Assembly (NCBI GenBank): GCA_036936605.1
Contig: JAUPFV010000001.1
Location: 248,804,925 to 248,868,924 of the forward strand
Reading direction: 5' to 3'
Origin: Limnanthes douglasii subsp. nivea
Taxonomy: Eukaryota > Streptophyta > Magnoliopsida > Brassicales > Limnanthaceae
DNA: 64,000 bases
A program made the translations under genes and the position numbers. The stretch's first letter is position 1, and every line of letters starts with the position of its first letter. Shown in pieces: positions 21,722-34,275 of this stretch. The notes beneath the pieces were generated by a model. That model was not told where the DNA came from. It searched no databases and saw only the letters and a program-made list of their open reading frames with translations.

Positions 21722-24688
21722 CTAAGACTGAGCCTTTGAAGATGGCTCAGCCTCACTTGTCTTCTTCTTCTACTTGGGATCGTCCTTCTCTTCATGAGGG
21801 CCCTCCCCGGTGTTTTCTTCTTCGTCATAGGAGGAAGCACTGGAATAATCATGCAAGTCTCTATCAGCCATGGTATGGAAGGGAAGGTCTTCGTACTCTA
21901 CATGAAGCCACAAATCTCCCAGGTTCCTTTTCGGGAACTTCTCATGAAAGAGCAAGACCATGTCCGACTTCACCTTGGCATACATTTTCTCTTGGGTGTC
22001 TATTACATTGTTGGCATAAGCATCGATCTTGGCCTGAATTTTGGCCTCTTGCTCCCTTAGCAGATCTTCTTTCTTCTCTGCAGCCTTGGACACTGTGTTC
22101 TCGAGCGCAATATTGTCGTTTGTCAAGTTATGGATGACTTGATCCTTGGCCTTTGCCTCCTCTTTTGAAGAGGTGAGATCTTTCTCCAATCCGGACAGCT
22201 TCTCCCGGAGCTCTTTGACAGTATCCTCCAAAGTGGCAACCTTTGTAACCTACCCCTCTTGGCTCTTCTTTAGCTCCTTGTTTTCTCCCTTCAGAATGTC
22301 AGCATTTTGAGTGGCAGTGAGGAGATCGTTGGACAGTTTATCCTTGTCAGATTTGAGATCCTTGATAATATCTGCCTGACCTCGAACTTGTTTCTCTAGA
22401 ACAAGCACTGGCTGAAAATCACTTAATATGGAGTGAGTTATGATGTCCCTTTCACTTGAAACAGTAAAAGTCTTACCATTAAAAGTAACAGTGTTCGAAG
22501 TGCTTGGAGGAAGGTAAGGCCCAGCAAAGTCGTCTCTGGGAAGGTTTGCAAAATAGTCACCAAGTCCATCAAGCCCTGTGATGTCAACTTCATCAATGCT
22601 AAGGTCTCCTCCTTCAACCTCATCGGTTTGAAAGTCACCAGGGATCTCCTCTACTCTTGTCGGATCAGTAGGGTCTACAGGGGGGAGAGGCTCCGGATTC
22701 CGGAGAGAAAGTTCATTACCCCAGAGGTCCTTTTCTTTTTGGCCTCCCTCTCCTTGTTCTCTGCTCTACGTTTCCGGTATCTCTTGGGAACCCATGGAGG
22801 TTTAGGAGATCCTACCTCTTCCTTAGCACTCTCCTGCTCCACCACTTCTAGGAGAGCAGCATCAATCTGGCTTGGGGCTGGCCCCTCTAGGTTTGTTGGA
22901 ACAACCTCCTCCACCTCGGCAGGATTAGTCTCACCTGCAGACTTCTTACCTCTCCATTTCTTGCCTTTCATTTTACTTGGGGCCTTGGCCCGGCCTGGCA
23001 AGTATAGTGACCCGTCCGGTTCGTGTGTTCTCTTGAGGACTACATCCGGGGGGGGGGGGGATGGAGTGGTGAGTTCTTCCCAGGTCAAGTCCCTCCGGCC
23101 AGTAGTGTTCCAGAGGTGAGACCTTGCAAAATTGCCTCCCGTAAAAGCATCATGAAACCGGTTCCCCCACTTTTCAGCAGCCCAAGTGTTGATCTTGGTA
23201 CAAGTGGTCTGCCCGACCTTTAGATAGTCATTGAAGTCTTTGGGCAGCTTTGTTAAGAAAAAAAGTAAGGCCAGTCAGTTTAAGCAAATTCGATAAGAGT
23301 AGAAATAAGAATGTAAGGTATGATCCTTACGATCACTCCTCCATATGCTGGTGAGAAGACTTGGATTGACTCCAGCTTTGATTTTCCTCTCATTCTCCGA
23401 GGGGATTCTTACGAACAGGAATTGAGTCCTCCAACTTCTCTCTGACTCAAGTAGATCATCCACTGCTTTATAATTATCACCCATGTTGAAGTGATAGAAA
23501 GGAATGTGGTGGTTTATGCAGAGACTAGCCACAGCTGCAAATTCCTCCATTGGTAAAGGAATCCCGGAGAGCCTGGAGGCCATAATGCAGGCCATAAGTG
23601 TGTACCAGTCATTGGGGCTCAGTTGACTAGGGCAGAGCTTGATGAGGTGGAAATACCTGACTATCTCCGGATCTAAGGGGAACCTTAAACCCCAGTTAAA
23701 AAGCTCAGTGAAGATGACTATTTCACTGAGTTTGCAGTCCATTGGGGTTTCGGGGTCTATGGGGATTCTTATCTTTACGCTCTCCAGAATCCCCCACTTC
23801 GTACGCATCCGGCCCAACTTAGCTGTATGGATGAAGGCATAGTTGATTTTTTGTAAAGCAAGAAGATATTTAACGTTTACCTTGTGGAAACAAAGTCCCA
23901 CTTTCCCTTTGAGGACTTCTGGTAACTCTGGATGCCTAAGGCATAGCTTCTCTTTGCCCTTATCCTTCTTGGAAGCAGCAGCATCACTAGTCTGTCTGGA
24001 GGGTTCGGACTCGAATGGAGCCTCTTTGATAGAGTCCTCCATTATTTCCTCCATTATTGAGGAAGGGTTTTCAGTTGTCTTCGTGAGGGGGAGTTTGGAG
24101 TTGGTTCAGTCTGACCTCCGGACTGATGAGCTTCAATGCTCTCCTGGACTCTAGCCTCCGGCTGGGGCTCTGATATGATGGTTTCTCTTTGGGGGCTTGA
24201 ACCAGTGGCCTCCGGTCTGGACAGCCTGTCCTTGGGTACTTTTATGGGTGCCTCCGACCTTGTACTGCTATCTTTGGCACCTGATTTCGAAGGGGTACCT
24301 TTGGAAGCCTGCCCTTTAACCAGCCGGCCTTTTTTTCGATCGACCAATTTGTTGGGAGAAGTATCTGCATCGGACCCTATGGCTATGAATGGGGAAGGTT
24401 TTTTTAAACTAGTAACTGTTAAACCTTGTTCAACAGTGGGTTCTGACTCTTGAACCGGTGAACCTGAGACAATAGGAGAAAGACTGGTTTGAAACAATCT
24501 CCTTGGTTTGACACTTTTTGTAGAGGAGGAACCCTGGTCAGGCTCTGTGGTTGAGGCTATTGGTTTGTCGAGGGGGAAGTAGGTAAGCCTGTTGCGATGC
24601 GCCTTTCCCTTTCAACTTTTTGTGCTTTTTCTAGTTCTGATAGATTGAGCCACCCGTCTTTGATTAAAGCGTTCCTAGTCGTGAACAT
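21722..24688 (-). pseudogene. Antisense extra gene (aORF) of B, broken
   Basis: It reads opposite to gag-pol from ATG 24688 (MFTTRNALIKDGWLNLSELE) to TAG 21724-21722. The order matches D: Ser/Pro-rich N-terminal third; core at about 24000-23335 with ELFNWGLRFPLDPEIVRYFH and QLSPNDWYTLMACIMASRL, resembling the Pfam 'putative gypsy type transposon' family (PF04195); basic stretches; coiled coil at about 22400-21770; acidic tail. The intron donor GTAAGG near 23330 is kept. The acceptor has changed from ACAG to ACAA, which would move splicing by two bases. A frameshift near 24565, one near 24055 and stops near 22250 also break it. Similar antisense genes are known from Tat/Retand elements; their function is unknown. 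Confidence 0.8.
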
Positions 24689-24787
24689 AAACAACCAAAG
24701 TGAAGAACTTGTGTTTGAGAGAGAAAGCTCTAAAAATTAGCAAAGTGAAAATGAAGGTGATAGTAAAACAGTGGAAAAGTGTTTTAA

Positions 24788-24793
24788 TTTATA
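24788..24793 (-). promoter_or_regulatory. TATA box of the B antisense gene
   Basis: ACTATAAAT on the minus strand, about 105 bases before the aORF start codon. C and D have the same word at the same distance. Confidence 0.6.
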
Positions 24794-25119
24794 GTAAACC
24801 CCAAAAAGGTGTTGTGATTCCTAGGAGAATTCGAAAGGATTTGCAATGATTAAGAAACGGCGCTGATGTCACCTTCATTTAATGAAGAGGTTGCTTTTCA
24901 GAGAAGGTGGGTGCGAAATTTGAGGTGAGAAAACGGCTGAAGTAACGAACCAGAAAGAGACGCGTGTCCCATATACTTTGGCAAAAAACCGTTTAGATTC
25001 AAAGAGTTTTTTTCAGTCCGGATAAAGCTATAATACAAATCGGAGGACCTGTCCGGATATAACTGTCACTAGCCATGGACTGTTTTTCAGGTTTTGACAA
25101 AGGTTTTTGAACAAACACC

Positions 25120-25130
25120 TAAAAAAGGGG
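25120..25130 (+). other. Polypurine tract of B
   Basis: TAAAAAAGGGG ends four bases before the 3' LTR, as expected for the plus-strand primer. C and D have the equivalent tract beside their 3' LTRs. Confidence 0.75.
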
Positions 25131-25134
25131 CTAC

Positions 25135-25542
25135 TGATGAGTCCGGATTCTGTTACCACTTCGGACAGGGTCAGTTCGGACAATGTCTACCTAACCGGAC
25201 GGGGACAATTCGGACACCATCATTCATTGGGCTGTTCGAACAGAACTAAAGTACTTAAAACCTAATCACTTCTTGACTAAGCTGCCTGCTCTCCTACTAA
25301 GAGCTCATGGGTCCTTGAACTTGACCCGGGTCCATTAAACATGACCCGAAAGCCCATAAAGCCCAAATGTAAGGGTATAAATACCCAACCACCAACATTA
25401 AATGAGGGTAATGAAAATTAAATACAACCAGGCTGCTTAATTCTCCCTCTACTCTCTACTTAAATATTAAATACTCAAAAACTTCCACATAACTCGAAAC
25501 AAAAATTACAAACTTACCCTCAGACGAAAATAAACCACACGA
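25135..25542 (+). repeat. 3' LTR of B (408 bp)
   Basis: It runs TGATGAGTCCGG...ACCACACGA; the last CA has become GA. It is followed directly by the target duplication GATAA. Confidence 0.95.
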
Positions 25543-25547
25543 GATAA
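25543..25547. repeat. Target-site duplication of B, right copy (GATAA)
   Basis: Perfect match to 15127-15131. Confidence 0.9.
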
Positions 25548-28500
25548 TATATTTCAAATATGGTCTAAGATAAAGTTTGTAATGATATTATTATCTAGAT
25601 ATTTAAATTTGTTTCTAGCATTCGAGAGAACCCAACATATAATGGTGGAAGTATTCATCTGATATGTATATCTTTCTCGGTAAACCAAAACCAAGTTCTA
25701 ACCATATGTGAAAATGTCATGTTTCTTGAGATATAAAGTCTGAATACAACAGCAAAATGCAATCATAATTCCCAAGACAGTTTACACTCTACAAATAAAT
25801 GGTTAATTGTATCATATATATTGCATGATTGTCATTTTGATGCTAATTGAAAATTCTTACTTTGTAGAATAGAGTCAATTAGTATTCAATATTTTAAGGT
25901 TCTTCAAATCAGATATTAGCATTTTTTTAGGAACTATATGGTTCCGGATTCTCTTTAAAATGTAAGATTTATTTCATTTTCCCCTTATCTCATTCCATGT
26001 TCTTTGGGTACTTAAGAGGCTTAGTTTGTAATTTCTTGATACTATTAAAAGAAAGTACAACACTTCTGAGTTTATCAATATCCCAATCTCTATTCTTCCA
26101 AAAATTGCTTACTTCTTGTTCAAGTATAGGACATCTCGATAAGTGAATGAAAATATTCTTAACACTCCATTTTTTTAAACAGAAGCCAATCTCACCCTTT
26201 CTTAATTTCTAATATATATCTGCTTTATCTCTAATTTTTAAGATTATTTTCCATGTACTAGAGCTGTTAGTGGTTAAGTTAATTTTTAAAATGTGTGTTG
26301 TTTTACAATATAGAAAGTGCATCTGTTTATCCCATAAGGAATTGTTTTCTTTGATTTTAAACCATGGTTTACAAGAGAATTTTTTTTGCATTTATTCTAA
26401 TTCTTTAATGTTAAGACTACCTTCACTATAAGACCTACAAATTTTGTTCAAATTATACCAAATGGCTATATTTTTAACATCAGCTAAACCTCACAAATAT
26501 CTATTACACATCTTCTCAACCCTTGAGATAATAGTTTTTATGTAGCATATAGTTTTGTAAGTGGTAGATTGGTATAACAATGAGAACATATTAAGTAAGT
26601 ATTAACCTTCCTCCAAATGAAAGAAACTTACCATCCCATTCTTGGATGCTAGATCTTATTTTGGTCACTAGTTCACCAAAGTATCCAACATTTTGCTTTG
26701 AATGAATATCGTTTCCAAAATACTTTAAATAGAGTTTACCTTGGTTGAAGCCAGATAATGAATTGATATTGTTTAAACTTTCTTGAGTTATATAAAAGGA
26801 TACAATAACCATTGTTTTATCTTTGTTTAACATCTAACCAGATCTTCTTTCATAATATTTCGGGAATTCTAATGTTTTCTTAAGATTTTAAGAAGATCTA
26901 TTTCCAAATATAACAAAGTCATCAACAAAATCAAGACAATGTGCTATTTGGCCGCTGGTTTTAAATCTCATTCTATAGTTTTCATTATAAATATTCTTCA
27001 GACCTCTAATGATGTATTCTTCTGCAATAATGAATAAACTTGGAGATAGGAAATCACATTGTCTCACTCATTTAGTGGATTTGAAATACCCTTTAACCTG
27101 ACCATTCATTTTAATATTATAACAAGGAGTATTGATGCCTTTTCAGATATATTCTATCCATTTTGGATCAAGCCAAATGCTTTCATGACTTTTAGAACAA
27201 AATTGAATGATAGTCTATCAAATTCTTTAGACATATCATTTTTTAAATCATATTACCACCTATAAATTTTTTATTAAGATCATTTACTAATTCATGTGTC
27301 AATAGAATGTTCTCGTGAATGTTTCCATTCTTCGAAAACAATCATTGTTCCATATATATTATCTTATGAAGTAGTTTATGCATTCTATCATTCATAACTT
27401 TTGATAGAATTCTATTAAAAATAGTGCATAGACTTATAGGTCTATACTCACTCCAGGTTTTTGGGCTTCTACTTTAGTTATATGGCATATAGCAGTTACA
27501 AAAACCGCTTAAGGAATTTTTTGACCTTCAAAGAAATCTTTTAATGCCGCACAAGATCTTTTGATATAATAGGCCAACAATGTTTAAAAAATTGGATTTG
27601 AAACCATCCACCCCAGTAGCTCCATTAGCATTCAGAGATTTCACAAAATTATATATGTCTTCTTCTCGAGGTATACTTAAAAGGCTATCATTGTATTATT
27701 CAACTATAATCTTAGGGATAATATCTTGTAGATCATTAAATTCTGATATGTTTGGTAGTTCAATTTTTATATTTTTGAAGTGAAGTTCTGTTGAATTTCC
27801 TATATCATCTTGACCAGTTAACCAAGTATCACCCTTCTTGATGCTATGAATTATATTCTTTCCTTCTTTTCTTCACATACTAATGAAATAATTTAGCGTT
27901 TTCATCCCCATCCTTCATTCAGTCCACCCCAGTTTTTTTATTCATAGTACATTTCTTCCCTAGCTAATAGTTAGAGTTGTTTAGCTTTAGCCCTATAAAG
28001 TATGATTTTATCTTCTAATATTATACTTGATTCAAAAAAGTTTTCTAAATATTGAACTACTACTTCAGACTGAGCTAATGCATCAAATATGTTTATAAAA
28101 AAATTCCAATTCCATGTTTTCTAAATATTGAACTTATACTTTAGACTGAGACACATCAAGATGAGCTAATGCATCAAATATGTTCAAATCAATTATCTTC
28201 CATAATTTTAAGAAAACCGGGATGCATAGTCTATATGTCTTGGAATCTGAATGGGGACTTTATTATGGATTTTTAAACAGAAATAGATATACAAATGGGT
28301 TTGCAGTCAGATCCAGTTCTAGCTAGATGTCTGATTTTTGTGTTTTCAAAATAATCCAACCATTTTGAGTTGTATAATACTCTATCAAGTATTTTCCATT
28401 TACTATTGTTAGTTCATGTAACTTTCAATTCCAAAACCCCGCATCTTCTAAATGACAATCATGTATAACATTATTAAACTTTTCCATACTTTTCAAACAT

Positions 28501-28951
28501 AGAGTAGTGCATGCTGGCTGTTTTTGAGAGTTTGAGATTGTATTAGAATCACCCATAATGATTTATTCATTAAAATGATAAGATGTTCCTTTTAGGCCAT
28601 TCTACATATTACTTCTTTAGTCATTTAGTATTTTAATATATACAACTATGTCCATGAAGTCTTTCTCTAAAATTGAGTGACAAATCTTTATGTGAAGGAA
28701 TTACTCATTGTTTATAACCACTTCAACCTTGAATTCTTCTTTCAATAATATCTAAATTTTATTATTTATATTATCAGTATCAATATGAAATCCCAGCTTT
28801 CTAGTGGCTTCCTCTAATTTGAGCATGGATATCATAGGTTTCTGAATGACAAAGAAGTCTAATTTTTAGATCTTTTTAAGTATCAGAGTATTATAATTTT
28901 ATATTTATTCTCGACTCCTCTCATATTCCAATTAACGATTGTGAGCGTCAT
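25548..28951 (-). pseudogene. ORF2 of a decayed LINE (endonuclease, RT)
   Basis: The endonuclease begins at ATG 28951 with MTLTIVNWNMRGVE, the NWN start typical of plant L1 ORF2. Degraded endonuclease sequence continues to about 28200. RT traces follow between about 27900 and 26590, ending with a clear thumb block at 26833-26591 (KIRSSIQEWDGKFLSFGGRL). The zf-RVT region follows at about 26200-25560. Stops and frameshifts are frequent. The RNase H end lies beyond element B, at 14730-14870. Confidence 0.75.
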
Positions 28952-28999
28952 TTTTAGTATTTTGATGAATGATTATAACGACCCTTATGATTTCATGCC

Positions 29000-30655
29000 T
29001 TTCTATAAATTATTACATTTTTAGAATTAGATGTAATCTTCTTCTTTCTCTTACTTATAACCTCATAAATTTCATGTTCTTGCTTAAGTGTACCTTTGAT
29101 GGGTGACTGAGGTAAACTTCCAGTGGTTTATTTTAAATATATATAGAGTAAGACTTAAGTGAATCCATATCTTCCAACGAGGTAAAGATAGTTCCACTCT
29201 CAGTTGTTTGCAGTGCCTCGATGATTTCATCTCTAATATTAAGTGTATATAAGATACCATATTCTTTTATATTCTGGTTTTGATTTCTCTCTTGATTGAC
29301 TGAAAGCTCATTGGAATTCATGTTTATCTTCGTTATTTAACTAGCTGTTGTCATTACTTCTTTACTACTGTCCTTAATAATCTGTTTTGGCTCATTATTT
29401 TGACAAGATATTAACATATTGGAAACTTGATGTTGTCTATCCCTTTTGTTATCCTCAATATCTAGTTCCTTAATTATGATTGAATTAACTATGGGGACCC
29501 ATATTTCATTTATGTTAGAAAGTTTACCATGTTGATTATAAGTAAATTGTAGCTCTAATAGATAGGTATCTGAGGCTTTATGTGGCTTAGTAGGGAGTAA
29601 TTTATTGCAATTTGATACATTGTGGCCAATGTGATAACATTCTTCGCAATAAACTGGCATATCCCCATAAACAACCTCTTGCCGAAAACGATATTTTTCA
29701 TTAAAGCCTACCCAAACTTTAGTTAATAAATTTTATGGGGATATCCAATTCAACCGATGCTTTACAAACATTGAAACTCTATTCTTAGATGGTACCCATA
29801 CATTAATTGGCTTCCCAATTTCTTTAGAAATATTAAGAATTACTTTCTCATTATAAATAATTCATGCAAATTAGGTAGAGAAATTCACACAAGCATTATA
29901 GGTAATTTATACCTAGAGTTGAAGTCACGACTCTAACACTTTCATAGAAAACTAATCCAATATCCATAGGTTCTTTTTCCAAATGCTTCTATAATCTTCA
30001 ATATTGCTAAATTCCATGAGAACATGTTTAGGATCCTAAAGGAAAATATTCAAATCACCTATGATCCATATGTTGCTAAAGAACATATTGACTGATTCCA
30101 ACTGAGGTCTCCCATGTGAGATTTTTTCTATTAATGTATGTTTTGAGTTGGACTAAAATCTAGCCTTGCTTGGGTTGTAAAATAAATTGAGATGTTGTCT
30201 CATGATTTCCTGATAGGCACATTGCTCTTGTGTGATTCTTTTGGGTTTCCAATTATGGCTTCCGTACATGTTTTGTTATTTAAGATAGAGTATTGGTTTG
30301 TTTTTTTACAGGGGAAGGTTTATGGAGGATGTTAACTGAGCATGAAGTTGAGTCTCTCATGAGTAAAGAGCCTTGACGTTAAGACAAAACTGACATTTGG
30401 TGGTTGATGGATCATAATCTTGAATTGGAATAGTTAGAAAGTTCTCAGGATTCAATATATTCGAGGTCTTATGAGGAGTATTTTTAAGTCTGGCGAGGAG
30501 AGTTGAAGAGGAGACCGATAACCAGATTTCGGGAGCTGGTAGGAGCTCACCTTCTATCATCTTAATGACGACAACAGAGAAGTTATGGTGATCGGAGATT
30601 GGTAGTTGATGGTAAAAAAAAAAATGTCGGTGGATGGTTTCCACCTATTTAAGAG
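29000..30655 (-). pseudogene. ORF1 region of the same LINE
   Basis: A zinc knuckle CEECYHIGHNVSNC at about 29655-29610 is in the position of the L1 ORF1 knuckle and corresponds to CSQCYHSGHTFSQC of the second LINE. Upstream (about 30100-29700) is degraded sequence of the type seen in the plant LINE ORF1 N-terminal domain. An open frame at 30644-30357 may be its 5' part or flanking DNA. The 5' end of the element was not fixed. Confidence 0.6.
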
Positions 30656-31319
30656 CTTTTTATGTTGCAATATTTATTTGATTCAAAATTAATTAAATTC
30701 AAATATATATTTGAATTAAAAGAAATATATATATATATATATATAATATTTATTAATTATATTGTTCAAAATAACTATTCATATTTTTATAAATAAAATA
30801 TGATGACACACCGCAATAAATCTTTTATAAATATATTAAAATACAAAATAGCATTACATTTAGTAAATTTATACTATAATTTCGTTGTTTATAAATGAAT
30901 TTATCAACTACTATTTAATCTAGAGCGATGACAAAAATTGAACAAGTTGGCAAAGTTGAAAAGTGCAAATAGAACCGTGTGCCGGTGCCGCACTTGCTTA
31001 CCATCCAATCACAGCACCTTGGGAAACAAAAAAAAAAAAAAGACGTGTCACTCACTCATTGGACAAGAGTGTAGACCACATCAACCTATCAGATTACTCC
31101 TCCTTTTTATAACAATAAAATAAAATAAAAATTACGGGGTCGAATCATGATTAACCCGGCCCAACCCAAACTAAAAAGAATATTAATATAAAAATTATCC
31201 CCTAAGTTTACAGGATATAAAGAAGGTTTGTTTGATTCTCATCGTCATTGTCGCTATTCTCTTTCGCTGTAGCATTCAACGCTTCTCCATTTTCTTCGCT
31301 CTCGATCGGATTCCTCCAA
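30656..31319. other. Intergenic and promoter region of B12D
   Basis: It contains an (AT)n run at about 30725-30743 and AT-rich sequence. From about 31200 there is a pyrimidine-rich, 5'-UTR-like stretch (CTCATCGTCATTGTCGCTATT) leading to the B12D start codon. No definite TATA box was chosen. Confidence 0.4.
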
Positions 31320-32732
31320 ATGGCACCCAATCGATGGTTAAGGCCCGAGGTTTTGTATCAACTACATCCTTAATCCTCTATCTTTCTCTACTCTCTCGTC
31401 CGATCGTTTGTTTTTTCATCTTTTGATTTTATTTTTGAGAATTTTGTTAGATCTGATTCGATTTAGGGTTATGGATGTTTGTACGTGTAGGTCTATCCTT
31501 TGTTCGCTTCCGTCAGTGTTGCCGTCGGGATTTGTGTGATGCAGTTGGTGCGTAACATCTCCACCAACCCCGATGTTAGGTCTCGCTCTATCTCTCACTC
31601 TCTCTAATTACCGCTAGCGTTGGACCCAGCTGAAATTAACATAAACCGCTGATTATGAGTTATAGTTTAATCGAACCTAGTTGATTTGTATTTGCTATAC
31701 TAGAGAATTTCACTTTTCTCGTAATTACTCTTCAGGTGGATGTTTTTAAGCTTAACCTAACATGTATATCGTTTAATCTTTGGAATTCATATTTAAAAAA
31801 CAGTTATGGTGTAGTTTTTTACTGTCGATGACTAAGTGATGTAAAATCATCTGCTTTTATTACAAATTCTGAGTTCATTGTTAAGGATTGTTGAATTTTA
31901 GACAAATTGTAGATGGTAGAGAAGAACCCTGTAGTCAAAGGACAAAGTGTTTGAGAATTATATGTTTTTGTAACCCACTTGAGCTATATAAGAAAAAGTC
32001 TTGTAGATTGAGAAGAAATAGTTTCTCACTTGGCTTTAGTTTTTCTTATGAAATGTTTATTATTTAAATATTCTCTTGTGAAATGTTTCCTCGAATGAGG
32101 CTGAACAAATATACTTTACAAATTGATTTGAACATTGTGGTCTTATGTTCGCGTTGAATGGGAGTGACAAATTGATTTGAACACTCTGGTCTTATGTTTA
32201 CGTTGAATGGGAGTGACAAATTGATTTGAACATTGTGGTCTTATGTTTACGTTGAATCAGAGAGACAGTTCGATTTGAACAATGTGGTCTTCATGTTTGC
32301 GTTGAATCAGAGCGACATATTGATTTGAACATTGTGGTCTTATTATCTTTGAGTTGAATCAGAGCAACTAATTGATTTGAACATTGTGGTCTTATGTTTA
32401 AGTTGAATCAGAGTGACAAATTGATTTGAACATTGTGGTCTTATGTTTGAGTGAATCAGAGTGACAAATTCATTTGAACATTAAAGTGAGAAATTGATAT
32501 AAACAGTGGTCTTATGTTTGCCGTTGAATCATATGACAAATTGATTTGAATATTATGGTCTTAATGTTTGCGTTGAATCAGAGTGACGAAGGAGAACAGG
32601 ACTGCTGGAGTTTTGGACAACCATGTTGAAGGGGAGAAGTACGCCCAACATTTCGTGAGGAAATTTGTGCGTGGTAAAAGCCCTGAAATCATGCCAGCAA
32701 TCAATGGTTTCTTCACCGATCCAAAATATTAA
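31320..32732 (+). CDS. B12D: B12D protein (mitochondrial NDUFA4/MLRQ-like)
   Basis: Three exons: 31320-31349, 31491-31579 and 32582-32732, joined by GT-AG introns in phases 0 and 2, give an 89-residue protein, the usual length of the family. It starts MAPNRWLRPE and has one membrane segment (VYPLFASVSVAVGICVMQLV). It continues RNISTNPDV, the conserved VTKENRTAGVLDNH and FVRKFVRGKSPEIMP, and ends FFTDPKY. Plant B12D proteins belong to the NDUFA4/MLRQ superfamily of small inner-mitochondrial-membrane proteins and are induced in seeds, senescence and low oxygen; that is family knowledge. Intron 2 (31580-32581) is odd: its last 460 bases are a tandem repeat that includes the splice acceptor. No frame damage is seen, so the gene looks functional. 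Confidence 0.93.
32118..32586 (+). repeat. ~50-bp tandem repeat in B12D intron 2, including the 3' splice site
   Basis: The unit ACAAATTGATTTGAACATTG-TGGTCTTATGTTTGCGTTGA-ATCAGAGTG occurs about nine times with small changes. The last copy ends at the true acceptor GTTGAATCAG and the first bases of exon 3 (AGTGAC). Earlier copies keep the acceptor-like ATCAG followed by AGAGAC, AGCGAC, AGCAAC or AGTGAC. Confidence 0.9.
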
Positions 32733-33599
32733 TCGTCCGCATTGGAACTGATTGTTTTCGCCATTTTATTAGTTGTAATATGAATTTGGCTCTGATATTA
32801 CATCAAAGGATTGATTTGGAAATAAGTCTGGTCTGTTTTGACATGAAACCTACTCTTAGTTTATGAATGATTTATTATATTCATACAATTTGGTTTCTGC
32901 TGTTTGCAGAAGGTTTATTTTTATTATAAAATGTTACAATCTATCTGTATATATTTCGCAAGTCACCCAAAAAGATAGTCTTCTTTTCAGCAGTTGGTCA
33001 CAAAGAAACCTGAGGTAAGACAATCTAGATTGTGGATATATTTCGAATATATACTTCTTTACTACATATTATGTTAGACTAAATTTAATATTAATAAGAC
33101 TAAATTTAATATTAATATTCAAACAATAAATTTTACTGTATATGAATAAAATATATACAGGCTGTTTAAGGAAATAATAGCAGAAGATAATATAGGAGTT
33201 TCCCAAAAATTTCGGCATACTCTCTATTTAAAATATTTTTTATATAAAAAAAGGTTTTAAACGTAAAACTAACAAAACAAATGATGTTTATTCATGGAAG
33301 GACTACTTTCTCTTAGTTCACTCCCTAGCTCCTCTCTTAACACAAAAAACAATAGAAAAACTCATCCATTTCGGTTCTAAAAACATATAATTTCACTCCC
33401 GTTATAATAAAAATTTAAATTCGAGTTATGATCCTTTCTTAATCATAGTCTTCTCTAAAATAATAAGAAATCAAGTTATATAATCATTTTCAGTCCGATT
33501 TTTGAATTTTGATGAAACCATGATTGAAGAATATGAAAAACTAAACTTTATGTTTTATTTTTCTAGATTTATTGTTAATACTATAAATCGTAAAATACA
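32733..33599. other. 3' flank of B12D, nothing recognised
   Basis: AT-rich downstream sequence. A short direct repeat (GACTAAATTTAATATTAATA) occurs twice at about 33077-33118. No open frame or RNA gene can be supported. Confidence 0.4.
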
Positions 33600-34180
33600 C
33601 TAAGAAATCATACTGTATGTTTTTTTTGAATTTTGTCGTTGATTATTAGTACTGCGGTAGTCAAAATACCAATGTCTCGCATTTATCGTTATGTATAAAC
33701 AGTTGTCTAGCCTCTATTGTTATTGTTGGATAAAGCAAATTCAATGTTATTGTTGGTTATTAGTTTTTCACTCTTTAGCTTTCTCATGTCTCGCAAAACA
33801 CACATTACTCATTTGTAATTAGTATCTCATCTTTCATCTCTATCTGGATTCACATTAATTTTGTATTGTCCCACATCTACTTACAATGAGTCTCGCATCT
33901 ACTATGGTCCTACATCTACTTTTGTAAGTAGTCCCACATCATTCATCGTGTTTGTAAATGTCTCTCATCCTTCATAAGGTGTATTGTCCTGCATTTATTA
34001 TGTGTTATATTGTTTCACATCTACCATATGGTGTATCGTCCTGCACCTACTATGTGATGCATTGTCTTACCACATGGTGGTGTACTATCCCACATCTATC
34101 ATGTGGTGTACTGTCACACATCTATCATATGTTGTGTTATCTTCATTGTATATCATTCTTCACTTAAAACTAATCTCAAA
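33600..34180. repeat. CCCACATCTATCATG satellite, segment 1
   Basis: Irregular tandem repetition of a unit of about 25-28 bases of the type TGTCCCACATCTACTATG or TGTCTCGCATCTATCGTG. It is loose until about 33830 and denser from 33860 to 34155. Open frames here, such as 33958-34167 and 33984-34268, are products of the repeat. Confidence 0.7.
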
Positions 34181-34275
34181 ATTCTTACAGGAAACATGCC
34201 ACCAAAACCTTGTTTTTTCAGATCAGGCCTATTTGCGGTTATTAATTAGATCAAAGAACATAGAATAAAAAATGT

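Larger units (their letters stand above)
15132..25542 (+). mobile_element. Full-length Tat-lineage Ty3/gypsy retrotransposon (element B)
   Basis: All structural parts are present: two 408-bp LTRs, PBS, gag-protease, RT-RNase H-second RNase H-integrase, a spacer, an antisense extra gene (aORF), PPT, and a perfect 5-bp target duplication GATAA. By eye the two LTRs differ at about eight positions, roughly 2%. Every coding region contains stops or frameshifts, many of them C-to-T or G-to-A changes (CAG to TAG, CAA to TAA). The copy is therefore not autonomous. It sits inside an older LINE. Confidence 0.95.

Noticed and set aside
32118..32586. CRISPR-like regular repeat
   Set aside because: No unique spacers; it is a eukaryotic intronic minisatellite within B12D.
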